64,000 bases of DNA from Flectonema sp. DT1601 (GCA_964019425.1 OZ025824.1:486001-550000), one strand, 5' to 3'; numbered from the stretch's first letter, positions 22,471-33,495 are shown. Notes: generated by a model not told the origin, from the letters alone. Numbers and translations are program-made.

Positions 22471-23679
22471 TTAATTACCTACTGAAAGCAGCCCTTCTTG
22501 TAAGTATGATATTAAGCAAGCTACTACGTCTACAGATAGACTGTTGCCGAGTAACTTGTATTGCTGTCCGTTTGTTAGGCTTTCTGGGAATTTAAAGTTT
22601 TCAGGAAATCCGAGAAGGGTTTGAACCTCTGTGGGAGAGAAATGTCTAATTTTGAATTTTGAAACAAAATCCGAAGATGTTCTTCCCTCACGAAAAGTAT
22701 CACGAGCTTCGATAAAGGAACTAAGCGTACCGTTTTGAATGAGGACAGAACCAGAACCCTTCGCATGCCTGAAGTATGACTTTGTAAAACATCCACTTCG
22801 AAGACTGTCTAGGGTACATACGTCAAAATGAATTAAACCTTTCAATAATTTTTCTTTTGATACTAACAGTTCACTATCATCACCTTCATGCAACACATCT
22901 TTTAAAAATATTCCAATCGGAACAGACTCTTCTTTCGGTGCTATAAATTTTCTTTCAATTGCAGTAAGTTCAGCGATGATATAAACTCGAGGTCTTGAAT
23001 TTGGTATTCCTAACTGATGTGAATTTATTAAATGTGTTTGAATATGATATCCCTGACTTGTAAGTAGCTCTGTCAGGTATGAATGCGTTTTGGAAGTCTC
23101 AAAACCGAGAACGTTCTCTATCAAGATTGATTTCGGTTTTTTATTTAGAGTTGGAATCAAATTCATTATCGTAAAAAAACTATTCGAGCGATTGTCTTTG
23201 TCTCCTGCTCGGGCTCCTTGACGTGTGTATGGTTGACAAGGTGGGGACATAGTCCAAAGGTCTGCTTCGAAGTAATTTAATTCTGAAGATGTCATTTTCA
23301 ACAAGTCCAACGTGAACACCGAAGAAACGAAATTGTTAGCATAGCTCAACACCGCTGATTCGTTTATATCGTAGGCAGCTAATACGTCAATACGACTTTC
23401 TGATTTGATCATAGCTTGATGCATTCCACCAATCCCTGCATAGAATTCAATAGCTGTCAGCCTACCTTTTTCTTTACTTTCAGTTATCTTATTTTTTATT
23501 TTATCATTCAACTCTGTGCTTCGTCTCCTTCCAAGTTGACATTTCTTGACTCTGCACACCGCGTTAGTTGTTGTTACTGCTCCGCATTTGCATAGCCAGC
23601 TGTCACTGTTTGGGTCTGATTTAAGTCTTTTGATGGAATCAGTTGTGTTGTTGTTTTTAGAAGTCATTAAACATAACAA
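22471..23679 (-). CDS. Dnmt2/TRDMT1-type tRNA (cytosine-5) methyltransferase with N-terminal Cys motif
   Basis: A single exon of 402 residues (human TRDMT1 has 391). Methyltransferase motifs in order: EFYAGIGGMH (motif I, about 78-87), SPPCQPYTRQG with catalytic Cys148 (motif IV), ENV at 188-190 (motif VI), RPRVYII (motif VIII), the Dnmt2-diagnostic CFT in GCFTKSYFRHAKGSGS, FSPTEVQTLLGFP, and LLGNSLSVDVV (motif X). Family members methylate C38 of tRNA-Asp with S-adenosylmethionine. Unusually, about 70 residues precede motif I and contain C30-x-C32-x9-C42-x4-C47, which looks like a small zinc-binding knot that canonical Dnmt2 lacks. A second ATG at codon 6 is an alternative start. No other DNA methyltransferase is visible here. 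Confidence 0.93.
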   Translation of the reverse strand: MLCLMTSKNNNTTDSIKRLKSDPNSDSWLCKCGAVTTTNAVCRVKKCQLGRRRSTELNDKIKNKITESKEKGRLTAIEFYAGIGGMHQAMIKSESRIDVLAAYDINESAVLSYANNFVSSVFTLDLLKMTSSELNYFEADLWTMSPPCQPYTRQGARAGDKDNRSNSFFTIMNLIPTLNKKPKSILIENVLGFETSKTHSYLTELLTSQGYHIQTHLINSHQLGIPNSRPRVYIIAELTAIERKFIAPKEESVPIGIFLKDVLHEGDDSELLVSKEKLLKGLIHFDVCTLDSLRSGCFTKSYFRHAKGSGSVLIQNGTLSSFIEARDTFREGRTSSDFVSKFKIRHFSPTEVQTLLGFPENFKFPESLTNGQQYKLLGNSLSVDVVACLISYLQEGLLSVGN

Positions 23680-24648
23680 CGAGTAGGATACCTGTTTTAG
23701 AGTAATATGAATGATGCTTAGCTAGTATTAATAATTATCAGTTCAATCAAAAAAAAAAAAAAAGGCAAAATTTCGTAGGACAACAAACAAGTTGGTTTCA
23801 GGGCTAAGATTAAAAACAATCTTACTTCGGTCCATCAGACCACTGAGTGTCGGTTAGGTAGACACTCAAAGAGTTCTGGGTAGGGGTACCACGGATCGGA
23901 TTGATATTTTGGTTAAGGCAAATACAGTGAACTGGTCATGAGAGGGATGCCTGTTTGGGAATTAAATCTAATAATTAAAACTAAATTACATAAAGTTCTC
24001 TTTAATGTTTTGCTACCAGGCAAATAGTGAATGAGAAAAAAAAAATAACACAGCCAAAACAAAACCAAAAAAAAAAAAAAAAAAAAAAAAATTGAAGTGA
24101 AGTGAACGAACGGTTCTTTATTTATTTTTTTTTTTTTTCCTTCTGAGAGAATACCGCTGCGAAACAATTGAAAAAGACGCAACGTGTGAAGTGAATTGTA
24201 AGTAGGCAGCAACGAACAGCTGACATAAACAACAAAACAGGTCATCTGTAACTGAGAAATTCAAATCGCTAACGATGATTTTAGTTAATTTTTTTTTTTT
24301 CAAATAACATAATTAACAACGGTGACCAGAAACCAGTCAAATAATAATCCTCGTCGTTTTTTTTTTTTTTTTGTTACCCTTTTTTTAAAGAGAGGATATA
24401 ACTACAACATATTTTAGATACAAACTACAAAGATGGACAAATGGGGAAGAAAAACAAAAATCCCTCCTCTTTTTTAAAATTACTCACTACTCAAAGGAGC
24501 AAAAACAACCCACTCAAACGTTCAAAAAAAAAAATTGATAAAAATCAACAAACAAATTAATTCTCATTCACAACATTGTGTAGGTCGCAATAACATAAAT
24601 TTGAATATCTCGTTTTTTTTTTTTTTTTTTTTTTTCAGGAAAAAAAAA
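23680..24648. other. spacer upstream of Dnmt2
   Basis: AT-rich, with A runs near 23748-23763 and 24068-24091 and T runs near 24126-24139, 24288-24300 and 24357-24372. No supported gene or RNA. Confidence 0.5.
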
Positions 24649-27600
24649 TTAAATCTTTGATCGCAGAACACTATCAGGTGGGATTGGATAATTATTTTTA
24701 AAACAAGTATTCGAAGTACAATTATACGGGTCAATTGTTTCACGCAGTAGCACATTTACTACCGTAACGCCGTAACGACCCTCTCGACCCTTAGCAGCCA
24801 CTCGTTTCTTGCTTCCAATGTTGATGATTTTTGGACCAGCGATTACCGTACCGATGTTTGGAATGTATAACCCGTCAGTTTTAAAATCAGAAGGCTCCCT
24901 CCATCCTATAGCCTGTATTGAAAATGATACAAGATCTTTCATCTCTGTAACCATAGAGTTGATGCTGATATTATTCATTAGGTTGAATACAACTTTTTCA
25001 ACTTCTGCTTCGGTTCCATCCCACCTGTAAACCGGAGTCTGCACAAATCTCCCTTGCGTTTGCCCAACCTTAACTATTTGATAGATTTTACTTATCCATG
25101 GCATCCTTGCTAAATTATATTTAACAATAAAAGCAGTTGGACCAGATCCTAATACAGCCGCGGCAATAGGAGGCTTGCCCTTCTCTGGTTTAAATTTTTT
25201 AATTGAATTTTTAAGTATGACGGGATTCAACGAACTCATCAAAGGAATTGTTGGGACCGTGTTGGATAATTCTTGCATTGGTTTCATCACTCCTCCTAAA
25301 GCAAGTATTAAATTCCCAGATATCAATACACGATATTCAGACAGATGCGACTCACCAATAGTTATCTCCCACGTGAAATCATAAGTAGAATTCCGATCCT
25401 TAACACCTTCGTGATATATTTTTTTAAATCCGGTAAGCCCTCCAGATACGGAAACGACATTACTCTGCAAGAAACGAGTTATTTCTAACATCGGTTCAAC
25501 AAACGTGTTAAGAACGCAGTGAATGTCTTCGGCAGCGTGTTTTAAAATAACTAACGACTGATTATGTCTGTCTAGTACAGACGAATAGTTTCTGAATGCT
25601 CTAAAAAAATTAGTAAATTGAATGCAATTTTGAGTACTTAAAACGGTTTTGTATTGGTTCATTCTACCCATTTGAAACGACTTAGAAATACCGGCTGATG
25701 GTCTGTCTAGCCAGAGGATGTTGTGAAGTTGGGTTTTATTGCGCTTCTCAAGTATGCGTCCCATGCCGTTAAGTCCTGAAACCCCACCTCCAACAACAAC
25801 ATGATCAAAAATAATCGTTTTCTTTCTCAACAATAATATATTCGGAGTAACTTCCACAGCATCACCAACAGAAATATTTTTGGCATTTTCGCTGTAGCTG
25901 ACAAATTGCAATTCTGGTTTTGCGACTTCGTCAATTCTCATTTTTTTATCAACAATACACAACACCCTACACGGAATAGTTATAATTTTTACTAAATGTC
26001 CGTTAATTGGTTCATTATAAAACTGTTTCTTTGCGACAACTCTAACCATTGCTTTATCCGTGATTGAAATTTCAACAGAGTTGAATTCCGGTAGTAACAA
26101 CATTTCAAGGTGTTGTTGGATAATTGAAGTCACTGAGTCCACACCCGTTATCAGGTTTAAGAATATTCCATTGTGGAATGTGATTTCAATATTTAACTTC
26201 TCAGTGTCATCATCGACGATTAAACTTGCTTCTGCCGGTTCAGAAGAACCAGCCTGACGCATGGATATGTGCGGCTCAACAGAGCTGTGAATAGTGATTT
26301 CAGGTGAGTGAAATGGAAGACTAACTTCACTTCCAGAGATAGTCATTACTTTAAGTGGTGTGAATGTCACGTTGTGAGAATCAGATGTAACTAATGAAGA
26401 ATGATTTCTAGGAGCAAGTGTAAAGGTTATTACATTCGTATAAAACTCTTCGACGTATACTTCGTCGTCACCTGTTGAAGGACGTCCAAATACATTCGAT
26501 AAAACATCCTTTACGACCATTTCGGGGTTCCTAAATGAGACCCAACTTGAGATTTCATTAAACTTCCGAGGCAATACAAAACTCCCAGAAATTCCGCCAT
26601 CGATCAACATCGTCGTAGCCAACGCTCCTTTCACAATACCACCTGAAATACCCACAACTGGTTCAGTAAGCGGAACAATTGTTAACACAGAGGCATTCCA
26701 ATACGGGGGATGGATTGCAACCCTCGCCCCTGAAATAGAAACACACGCAATAGGAAGCTGGTAAGGAACCTCTACAGGTACCACTACGTCAGATTTAATT
26801 TGAAACCCAGATCTTCTTTTAATCTGAATATGCAATCTCTTTTTATGTAATGTCGATGCTTCTTCTAATACAAAACTATCAAGGTCGGGATGATCTGGTG
26901 GTCCAAAGCTATTTTGGATCATATATTTAAGTTGATACTCACAAGTGTTAGGTGTAGAGTCTTGCTGAGCCATCTTTCTGTTGTAAGCAGTAACGTAGTA
27001 GTCGGCTGTGCCTCCCCTATGAAGATATTGAAAACAACTGTTTGGATCCGTTATCCTAAATGAGGTATCAAATGTTCCTAATATTATATCCATCTCACTT
27101 ACAATCATAGAAGTGGGTTCCATTACTTCATATTTACCTTTATCTACAGCTGTTTTACACTTTATTGAAATGTTACCTGACCTTCTATAGAAGTCATGTG
27201 GCTCTGTTAACGACAGTAGTTCAGTAGTTCCATGAATTACTTTAGGTTGTAGTAATCCAGTCTTTGACACTTCAGCAAGACAAGGAAAATGACTTCTATT
27301 TCTGTGAACTAAATTACACCAAATGTCGACCTCTTTATTAATTCCATTCGAATCATCAAAAAGTGTCGATTGCGATAACACTTTCCCCGGAGGAGGTGGA
27401 GGAACGCTCCCAGGAATGACACCCTTCTCATGCTTGACGGTGGTGTCATTGAGTTCCGAATTTACAACTTTCCTTTTTAGATGAGGTGCTTTACTTTGAT
27501 TTCGAGGATCATGTGGTTTCGTCGTAACATTGGCGTGTGCAGCTGACTTTGTCATCGGTGCTGAAGTTGTTGGTTTTGGTGTCGACGTAGCTGCTGTCGC

Positions 27601-27951
27601 GTTTGTTGGTAGAGCCGTAAATGTTTGTTTCGTGTGATTGGGTATAAACTTCGTAAGCTTTGGTGTTTGTGTTGGTGTTTGTGTTGGTGTTTGTGTTGGT
27701 GTTGGTGCTGGAGTTTGTGTTGGCGTTGGTGCCAATACTTTCCGCACCACTGGCAACGGTTTCATGACATCCGGTAACTTTGCCCTTCGACTCTCCCTTT
27801 CCATCTCTCGCAAGTGGTCTCCCCTCTTACCTCCTTTAAGGACCATTAATGGAGCTAAACTTAGAACTAAAGCACCCGCAAAAAGTACCAACAGCCACGT
27901 TTTCCTGCCCCCTTTCTTTTGGTGATTTCGCATTTTTATTTCAACCCCCAC
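24649..27951 (-). CDS. large type II membrane protein with two dinucleotide-binding-like motifs
   Basis: A single exon of 1100 residues; I do not recognise the family. A short basic N-terminus precedes one hydrophobic helix (about 17-37), predicting a signal-anchor protein with a lumenal or extracellular body. Residues about 78-150 are a Pro/Thr-rich stem with TQTP repeats. The body has many Asn-X-Ser/Thr sites. Two Gly-rich motifs sit in the C-terminal half: VVVGGGVSGLNG (about 715-727) and AAAVLGSGPTAF (about 930-942). Both follow a beta strand, as in FAD/NAD(P)-binding Rossmann folds, with an LALGG-like segment between them. This suggests a flavoprotein or dinucleotide-dependent oxidoreductase of the secretory pathway, but that is an inference. 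A start six codons later (MRNHQKKGG) is possible. Confidence 0.8.
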   Translation of the reverse strand: MGVEIKMRNHQKKGGRKTWLLVLFAGALVLSLAPLMVLKGGKRGDHLREMERESRRAKLPDVMKPLPVVRKVLAPTPTQTPAPTPTQTPTQTPTQTPKLTKFIPNHTKQTFTALPTNATAATSTPKPTTSAPMTKSAAHANVTTKPHDPRNQSKAPHLKRKVVNSELNDTTVKHEKGVIPGSVPPPPPGKVLSQSTLFDDSNGINKEVDIWCNLVHRNRSHFPCLAEVSKTGLLQPKVIHGTTELLSLTEPHDFYRRSGNISIKCKTAVDKGKYEVMEPTSMIVSEMDIILGTFDTSFRITDPNSCFQYLHRGGTADYYVTAYNRKMAQQDSTPNTCEYQLKYMIQNSFGPPDHPDLDSFVLEEASTLHKKRLHIQIKRRSGFQIKSDVVVPVEVPYQLPIACVSISGARVAIHPPYWNASVLTIVPLTEPVVGISGGIVKGALATTMLIDGGISGSFVLPRKFNEISSWVSFRNPEMVVKDVLSNVFGRPSTGDDEVYVEEFYTNVITFTLAPRNHSSLVTSDSHNVTFTPLKVMTISGSEVSLPFHSPEITIHSSVEPHISMRQAGSSEPAEASLIVDDDTEKLNIEITFHNGIFLNLITGVDSVTSIIQQHLEMLLLPEFNSVEISITDKAMVRVVAKKQFYNEPINGHLVKIITIPCRVLCIVDKKMRIDEVAKPELQFVSYSENAKNISVGDAVEVTPNILLLRKKTIIFDHVVVGGGVSGLNGMGRILEKRNKTQLHNILWLDRPSAGISKSFQMGRMNQYKTVLSTQNCIQFTNFFRAFRNYSSVLDRHNQSLVILKHAAEDIHCVLNTFVEPMLEITRFLQSNVVSVSGGLTGFKKIYHEGVKDRNSTYDFTWEITIGESHLSEYRVLISGNLILALGGVMKPMQELSNTVPTIPLMSSLNPVILKNSIKKFKPEKGKPPIAAAVLGSGPTAFIVKYNLARMPWISKIYQIVKVGQTQGRFVQTPVYRWDGTEAEVEKVVFNLMNNISINSMVTEMKDLVSFSIQAIGWREPSDFKTDGLYIPNIGTVIAGPKIINIGSKKRVAAKGREGRYGVTVVNVLLRETIDPYNCTSNTCFKNNYPIPPDSVLRSKI
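27655..27725. repeat. 12-bp Thr/Pro-coding tandem repeat
   Basis: Repeats of GTTTGTGTTGGT, and on the other strand the TQTP stem units of the type II membrane protein. Slightly degenerate. Confidence 0.8.
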
Positions 27952-28204
27952 CCACCCTCACCGTTTTCCCTTCCTGTTAGATTATTAGATTACTAAAAAT
28001 GGATTTCATTAAACGAGCACATTGTCCGAGAGATTTGTTGTTCCTTTGAGTTCGATACATTTACCTTAACTGAATGAAATGTATGTTTATTTACTTTTAA
28101 AAAGAACAAAGTTTCACGTTCAACATTAAGGACGTAAACAATACAGATACAATGATTAAAGATAGTGAAGGAAAAAGGTAATAGTTTAATTAAATGTTGG
28201 CTGT

Positions 28205-30228
28205 TTACAATTCTTTAAATTTGGATAGCTCAGCGTCTTTTGCTTTTACTAATTGTCTTTCAACCATAAGAGAGACAGACTGTTGGTTAATTATTTTATT
28301 AGCTGATTGTAAATCGTGCTGAAGTTGACGTACTTTCTCAGTATTATTTCCAGTCGGTTGCGTTGACAGTTGTGATGTTAAACGAGAAATTTTCAATTGC
28401 AACGAACTAATCTCTGCATCATTCGAAATGTTTGTTGTCAGTAGTTGTGAAGCCTGTTCCTCACTTTGAATAGTGTTCGCAACTAAATCAGATTTTAAAT
28501 CGTTTACTAATTTATCTTTGTGTTGTTGTTGTTCTTCAAGAGAAGATATCTTGTCATCCCATTCGTGTTGTTTTATTACATTCAACGACTCGAGTTGTTT
28601 TATTTGATTGTTTTTATTATTTAAAGATTCCTCGAGTGACGTATTCTCAGATTTAAGATCAGCGAGTTGCTTGTGAAGTGAAGCAACTTGTAAAGGTGAT
28701 ATTGATGGGCTGCTCGACTTAACAACAGGTTTGTTATTGTCATCTTGCTGTCTTCGAAGGAATTCAACTTCACTGCGAAGAGCGAATGTTTGATCACGGA
28801 GAGAGACTAATTCTTCTTTGTAGCGTTGCTCGCTTTCCATTGCCTGAGCGTCTCTGATTCTACGCTCGCTGAGGAAGGTAACATCATCATTGGTATCAAG
28901 TGATGTTGTCTTCACAGATTTCAGATCCCTAACTTCAATTGTTAACAATCGAATGGTTTCATCTCTGTCTTCTAGCTGTTCACTTAATATTTTAGTAGCC
29001 TTTTGTAAAGTTGATTTCTGTTTTGCATTTTCACTCTGAGGAGCTGTACTACCGCATTCATTAACGTCTTCATCAATTTTATCCAAAACAGTCTGAAGTT
29101 TACTACGTAAGGAAGTTATCTCGATATTGTTTTGATCTCTTTCCATTTGAAGTTGTTTATAATTATTATTGAGAGTAACATTCGTATCGTTTGACTTCTT
29201 AACACGTAACTGTTGCTTTAAATCGTCTACTTGACTCTGCAATGATAACACCAACGACGTCTGTTCAGTAGATGTGTTGTGAAGTGTGTTGGCTGACGAC
29301 TTGTTTATATTTTCATCTTCAGCTCTATTTGTAAGTAATTGCAGATCACAAAGTGATGAGTTGATTTGACATTTTATCGAATTGTTATTTTGATGGTTTT
29401 CAGTTATTTCATTTTGAAGTAACTGAATTGGAATGGGTGTGTGAGTCTCATGTTGCTGTACCACAATCGGAAACGGACTATCTGACGGTGGATATTCCTC
29501 CCCAGGTAGTTCTTCAGTTTCAGGAGTATTGAGATTGTGTTTAATTGTCAGCTGTTGTTGTAGTATTTCAATTTCTGAATTCTTTTCAATTATTTCTTGT
29601 GAAAGCTTATCATTCTCACGACACACAGCAATTGCTTCATCTCTCTCTGTGAATGTCGATGTAGTTAATTCTCCTCTACATCTAATAAGTGACACTTCCG
29701 TATCCATCACTTGCTGTAGTAGTGATGCAACCTGCTTCTCGTGATTTGATTGCATTGCAATAATTTCTGTGTCTTTTTCTCTAGTGATTGTCTCAAGTTG
29801 TTGTTGAAGCTGTTTGTTTGATGACGTTGATAAGATTATACTTTTCGATGAAAAACAAACAAATAAAAGATAAGTACCTGTGTGAATTCATAGTCACTCA
29901 CCCCGCGTGATACTTTATCGAGTCGAACTATTTCCTTATCTTTCTCTAAGATATTAGATTCAAGTATCAATAACCGTTTCTTAACTTTAGTAAGGTCTTT
30001 ATCCTTGCGTTGTCTGGCAGTTACTTCCTTCTCGACCAGCAGTTTCCACTCTGCAAGCTGCTGTCGCAAAGCATCAACATCAGCTGCAACACTGGGAGTG
30101 GTTTTCCTTTTCAAGCTCTTAGGAGTTTCGGATCTTCTTGCAGGTGGTTCCGGAGATACGAGCGCGTTAGGAATCGGAGGAGGAACCCATCTCCCTGAGT
30201 TTACTTTACGAGGTGACGGAGACTCCAT
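28205..30228 (-). CDS. coiled-coil protein, 651 residues (two exons)
   Basis: Exon 1 is 29878-30228 (117 codons) and exon 2 is 28205-29809. The 68-bp intron has donor ACACAG|GTACTT and acceptor AAACAG|CTT, phase 0. The first ~45 residues are Pro/Ser-rich and basic. The rest is almost entirely heptad-like, rich in Gln, Glu, Leu, Lys and Ser, interrupted by a disordered segment near 185-260. It is expected to be an elongated dimeric scaffold, for example a Golgi, centrosomal or cytoskeletal tether. No enzyme domain. Low-complexity coiled coils cannot be assigned to an orthologue by eye. Joining the exons keeps the heptads continuous (LQQQLETITREKD), which supports the splice choice. Confidence 0.82.
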
Positions 30229-30735
30229 CTGTCAGTCATCACATTGCTGTAATAATAATTAATTAATAATAACTATTTTGTTTTATCATTGAAAAAAGAA
30301 TCATGTACCACCTCCTTCTAAACGGTTTCAACAAAATAGATGCAAAATATCGATCGCGAATGCCGCAGTGTTTGCACTCTTTCAAACTGACCACCAAAAG
30401 TGTTTTTTTTTCTTCTTCTTCGATCAGTTGAACTCCTTAATTCATACCAGTATGAAGTATCCAAAAAATAAAACAAGTGCGGAACAATACTTCTCAAAAA
30501 ACAACAAAAAAAGTTGCAACAAACACACTCGATGCGATGGTATGAGGGACAACGCAAGATCACAAAAACAAAAAGACGACAAATCAAAAACGAACAACAA
30601 GAAGACACGGATGCAGAGATGCACGCTCGATGCCATGGTAGAAGACCAAGCACGATCACAATTACAGATAAGGACATTAATTACGGTCAAAAAAAAAGAA
30701 AAAAAGTGAAATAAAATGAAGAAACCATAATAATC
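30229..30735. other. spacer between the imine-reductase-like and coiled-coil genes
   Basis: No supported gene. The open frames on both strands lack family resemblance and are Lys/Asn-rich or Phe-rich. It presumably holds the coiled-coil gene's promoter and the 3' flank... of nothing else recognisable. Confidence 0.4.
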
Positions 30736-31635
30736 TTATTCTGGTTTCGTGTAACGAGTAACTTCTTGAATGCGCGTTACATCATCGTCTGGACTCCCAC
30801 CGTTAGCGATGGTCATGTCAATGACTGAGACGTTGAAGTCAGGTATCGCAGTAGACATGTTATTGTTATTCATGTATTCTAATCTTGAAGAAACAAAGTT
30901 ACGCCAAGTTCCTAAAGTAGCTACTGGATTAGTACTGTAGGACTCATCACTTCTCTCTTGCATTCTATTGAAAGATGATTCTAACATAGCTGGTACTGAT
31001 GTCAGTCTTTTGGCAGCACATTCAAAGAATACTTTTTGATCAACTCCCTCTTTATCCATCATTGATAAAGCTGATGAATAACACATCAGGTTGGCGAGGA
31101 CTAAGTCAACGACGGCGTAGTCGAGGGCACGGCTGGCTCCGATATCACCAGACCAGATGTTTTCACCTAATTCAGATAATAGAGAAGTATGAGAATCGAA
31201 TAGTGATTTCTGAGATGCGGATAAGAACAAAGTTCCAGCACCAGCACGTGCCTTTGCAGGAGGACCAGAGTAAGCCCCATCAAGATACCCTCCAACACCG
31301 AAACCTTCCAACTGCTTGGCAATCTTTCTCCCTTGGTCTGGATTCCCAGATGCCAAATTGACAACAACACGTCCCTGCAGGTCAGATTGTATTGAGTCTA
31401 GGATAGCTGATGTAGCTTCCATTGTTGTCATCACCATTATTATCAAAGCTTCTTTGTTGGTATTTATTGCTTCCTTAACTGTTTCCTTCGCAATACAATT
31501 TGGGAATTCCTCTGCTATGGAATCAGCTTTTGATTGTGTTCTGTTCCATAACACAACTTTGTGTCCTTTCTCTCCCATTCTGCGAGCCATGGCACCACCC
31601 ATCTTGCCCAATCCCAGCATACATACACATGACAT
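30736..31635 (-). CDS. NAD(P)-dependent imine-reductase-like / beta-hydroxyacid dehydrogenase superfamily protein
   Basis: A single exon of 299 residues. GLGKMG at 8-13 opens the N-terminal Rossmann domain, followed by VVLWNRT, where the residues after the second strand favour NADP. The segment VVNLASGNPDQ, YLDGAYSGPP and LFLSAS is the order seen in imine reductases. The lysine of classical 3-hydroxyisobutyrate dehydrogenases (interdomain helix, G-x-x-x-K) is missing: the region reads GASRALDYAVVDL. This again favours the imine-reductase branch over HIBADH. The C-terminal helical domain is of normal length. Expected reaction: NADPH-linked reduction of a C=N or C=O bond on an unknown substrate, in the cytosol (no targeting peptide). 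Confidence 0.82.
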   Translation of the reverse strand: MSCVCMLGLGKMGGAMARRMGEKGHKVVLWNRTQSKADSIAEEFPNCIAKETVKEAINTNKEALIIMVMTTMEATSAILDSIQSDLQGRVVVNLASGNPDQGRKIAKQLEGFGVGGYLDGAYSGPPAKARAGAGTLFLSASQKSLFDSHTSLLSELGENIWSGDIGASRALDYAVVDLVLANLMCYSSALSMMDKEGVDQKVFFECAAKRLTSVPAMLESSFNRMQERSDESYSTNPVATLGTWRNFVSSRLEYMNNNNMSTAIPDFNVSVIDMTIANGGSPDDDVTRIQEVTRYTKPE

Positions 31636-32077
31636 AATGTTGATATTATTATCTAGTAGGAAATATAAGAAAGGGACTTAAGAGTAGTAGTTGGTAATTT
31701 TCTTTCCTTTTCCTCCTTTTTATTTTCTGCCTTTCTTTTTTTTTTTTTTGTTCTTTTCTTTCTTCCGAATGCGTAATCTAAAATATTTCATTTAAAATAA
31801 TAATAAAAAAACAAGTTTTTTTTTTTTAAGTTAGAAATCAGCGTTAAGGACTCCATCAAGAATTCTTTCCAAAATGAGAAGATTTGGATGCCGTTGTTAA
31901 TTTGCGACATAGCAGAATGCCAAGCTATGCCGTGCTGTGCACGTCTTTAATTAGAAGACAAGGCATTTAGCTACCTCAAGAGAATCATTGTTCTATCGAA
32001 AACAAATATCTTTCAATTCTTTACAGGCTTACTAATCTGAAAAAAAAAAAAAAAAAAAAAATTACGTGTAAACAGAT
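31636..32077. other. spacer downstream of the YbjQ-domain gene
   Basis: AT-rich with several long T or A runs (31737-31750, 31818-31829, 32041-32060). No gene or RNA recognised. Confidence 0.5.
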
Positions 32078-33495
32078 TTACTTCATTTTCTTTGAAGCAA
32101 AATTATTTAAAAACGGAAGTAGTCTGGACAGCAAGTAGAAAAAGGTAGAAACGATTGTTACGAATAGCCTCTTGAATGTTAAGAAGAAGGTCTTGAAATA
32201 TGATCCAGCAGACGATATGAAATTGCTTTGTTGACTACTGAGTTCACTGTGACCCGTCATTGAAGTACTTCCCAGTGCTCTCGGGCGACTCAGATTCTCC
32301 TGACGGTGAAAGTCTTTTCTCTTTCCAAGAGCAACAACTGTGGGTAGCATCTGACTTGGATTTGAAAGTTTAGAATCTTGTTTTACTGCTGTTCCATAAG
32401 CAAAGAACTCAACCAGTCCTATTTTGTTGTTTGATGACTAGAAAGAAAAAGACGTAAAAAGATTACATTATAAAGTAACACACCTGGTCTTATCTCTTCA
32501 ATAGAAATCCGAACAGAAATTACTTCGTCAGCTTTGACAGCATCCGCCTGTTGTTTTAATTGTTTCATTACTGTTTCTCTTGCTTTTGATGTGAGTTCAG
32601 TGTAGCGAGATGTTTCACCTCCTTTTGCTTGTTGGAGAGCACCAGTGAGAGCTTTTCCTACTCCGAGGTTGTGAACACTGCAGCCCGTTAGGACTTGCAG
32701 TGGTCGTCTACCTACCGATATCAATGACCATAACTCTTCTTCATGTAAGGCAGATGTTAATACATCTTCAGGAGTGGCAGGTGTTCCTAAACTCGGATGA
32801 TGACAACCTGTTCCATAAAAGGTAACCTCCTGAACAAATGGGAGTCTCACACTCTGCATTCTCACACCAGACACGAAATTACAACCTTTGTTAAAGGCAT
32901 CTACTCGTAGGTCAGCAAGTGCTTTACTACGAGCATTATTAAATATTTTTGAATAACTAGAAACCTCTCCTGAAAACAATGCGGTTCGAAGTGTTCCAGA
33001 AATCATTCCGGAAACTCCACTGCTGAAAGCTTCGTTGCCAAAAACAACTTTTTTTGGTTCAAAACCTGACTCTTTAAGACAGTAGTACTGTTCTCCAGAA
33101 CATGTGGTTGAGAATATTGATTTGTTTTCGTCAGTTTGTTTCTTTGAAATCGTAACTCCAGAACCGTAAGAGTTGAATTCCACCATTCCTCCAATTGGAC
33201 CGATGCTGGTAGACACACCGACTATACCGTCATTTTTATTTCTCTCCGCTTCTGATAGCATTCTGTCGTATGCTGTTTGTCTTCCGTTTTTTATAAGAGC
33301 TTGAATTTGAGAGTTTCTACCACCAGCGCCTGCCGATACAAATGACACCAATCCTCTCAGGACTCCCAACGAACGGACCGAGTTACCAAAAGCTAAAGAA
33401 CCTCCTTTTATTCCCTTCAATTCTAAGCAATGCAATTCATTACCAGTCAGTGGTGTTATCCACGATGCTAGTACTGGTGAGGCTCTGCGAAACAT
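32078..33495 (-). CDS. tandem YbjQ/UPF0145-domain protein with C-terminal membrane segment (two exons)
   Basis: The start is MFRRASPVLA; an upstream in-frame ATG at 33546 would add a Phe-rich stretch. The first YbjQ-like unit (about 5-110) has a short-strand/Gly-rich-helix pattern, with GNSVRSLGVLRGLV, ALIKNGRQTAYDRM, and DGIVGVSTSIGPIGGMVEFNSYGSGV. Similar but more degenerate units follow; the last has CSVHNLGVGKALTGALQQAKGG, RETVMKQLKQQADAVKADEVISVRI. An intron near 32430-32484 joins it to a second exon. Two splice choices stay in frame: CCAG|GTGTGT with AATAG|GACTGG (450 aa), or GGT|GTGTTA with CTAG|TCATCA (457 aa). Both restore LVEFFAYGTAV, the expected last strand. The final 40 residues are hydrophobic (FLTFKRLFVTIVSTFFYLL), suggesting a tail anchor. 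Function of the family is unsettled; bacterial members form pentamers. Confidence 0.8.
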
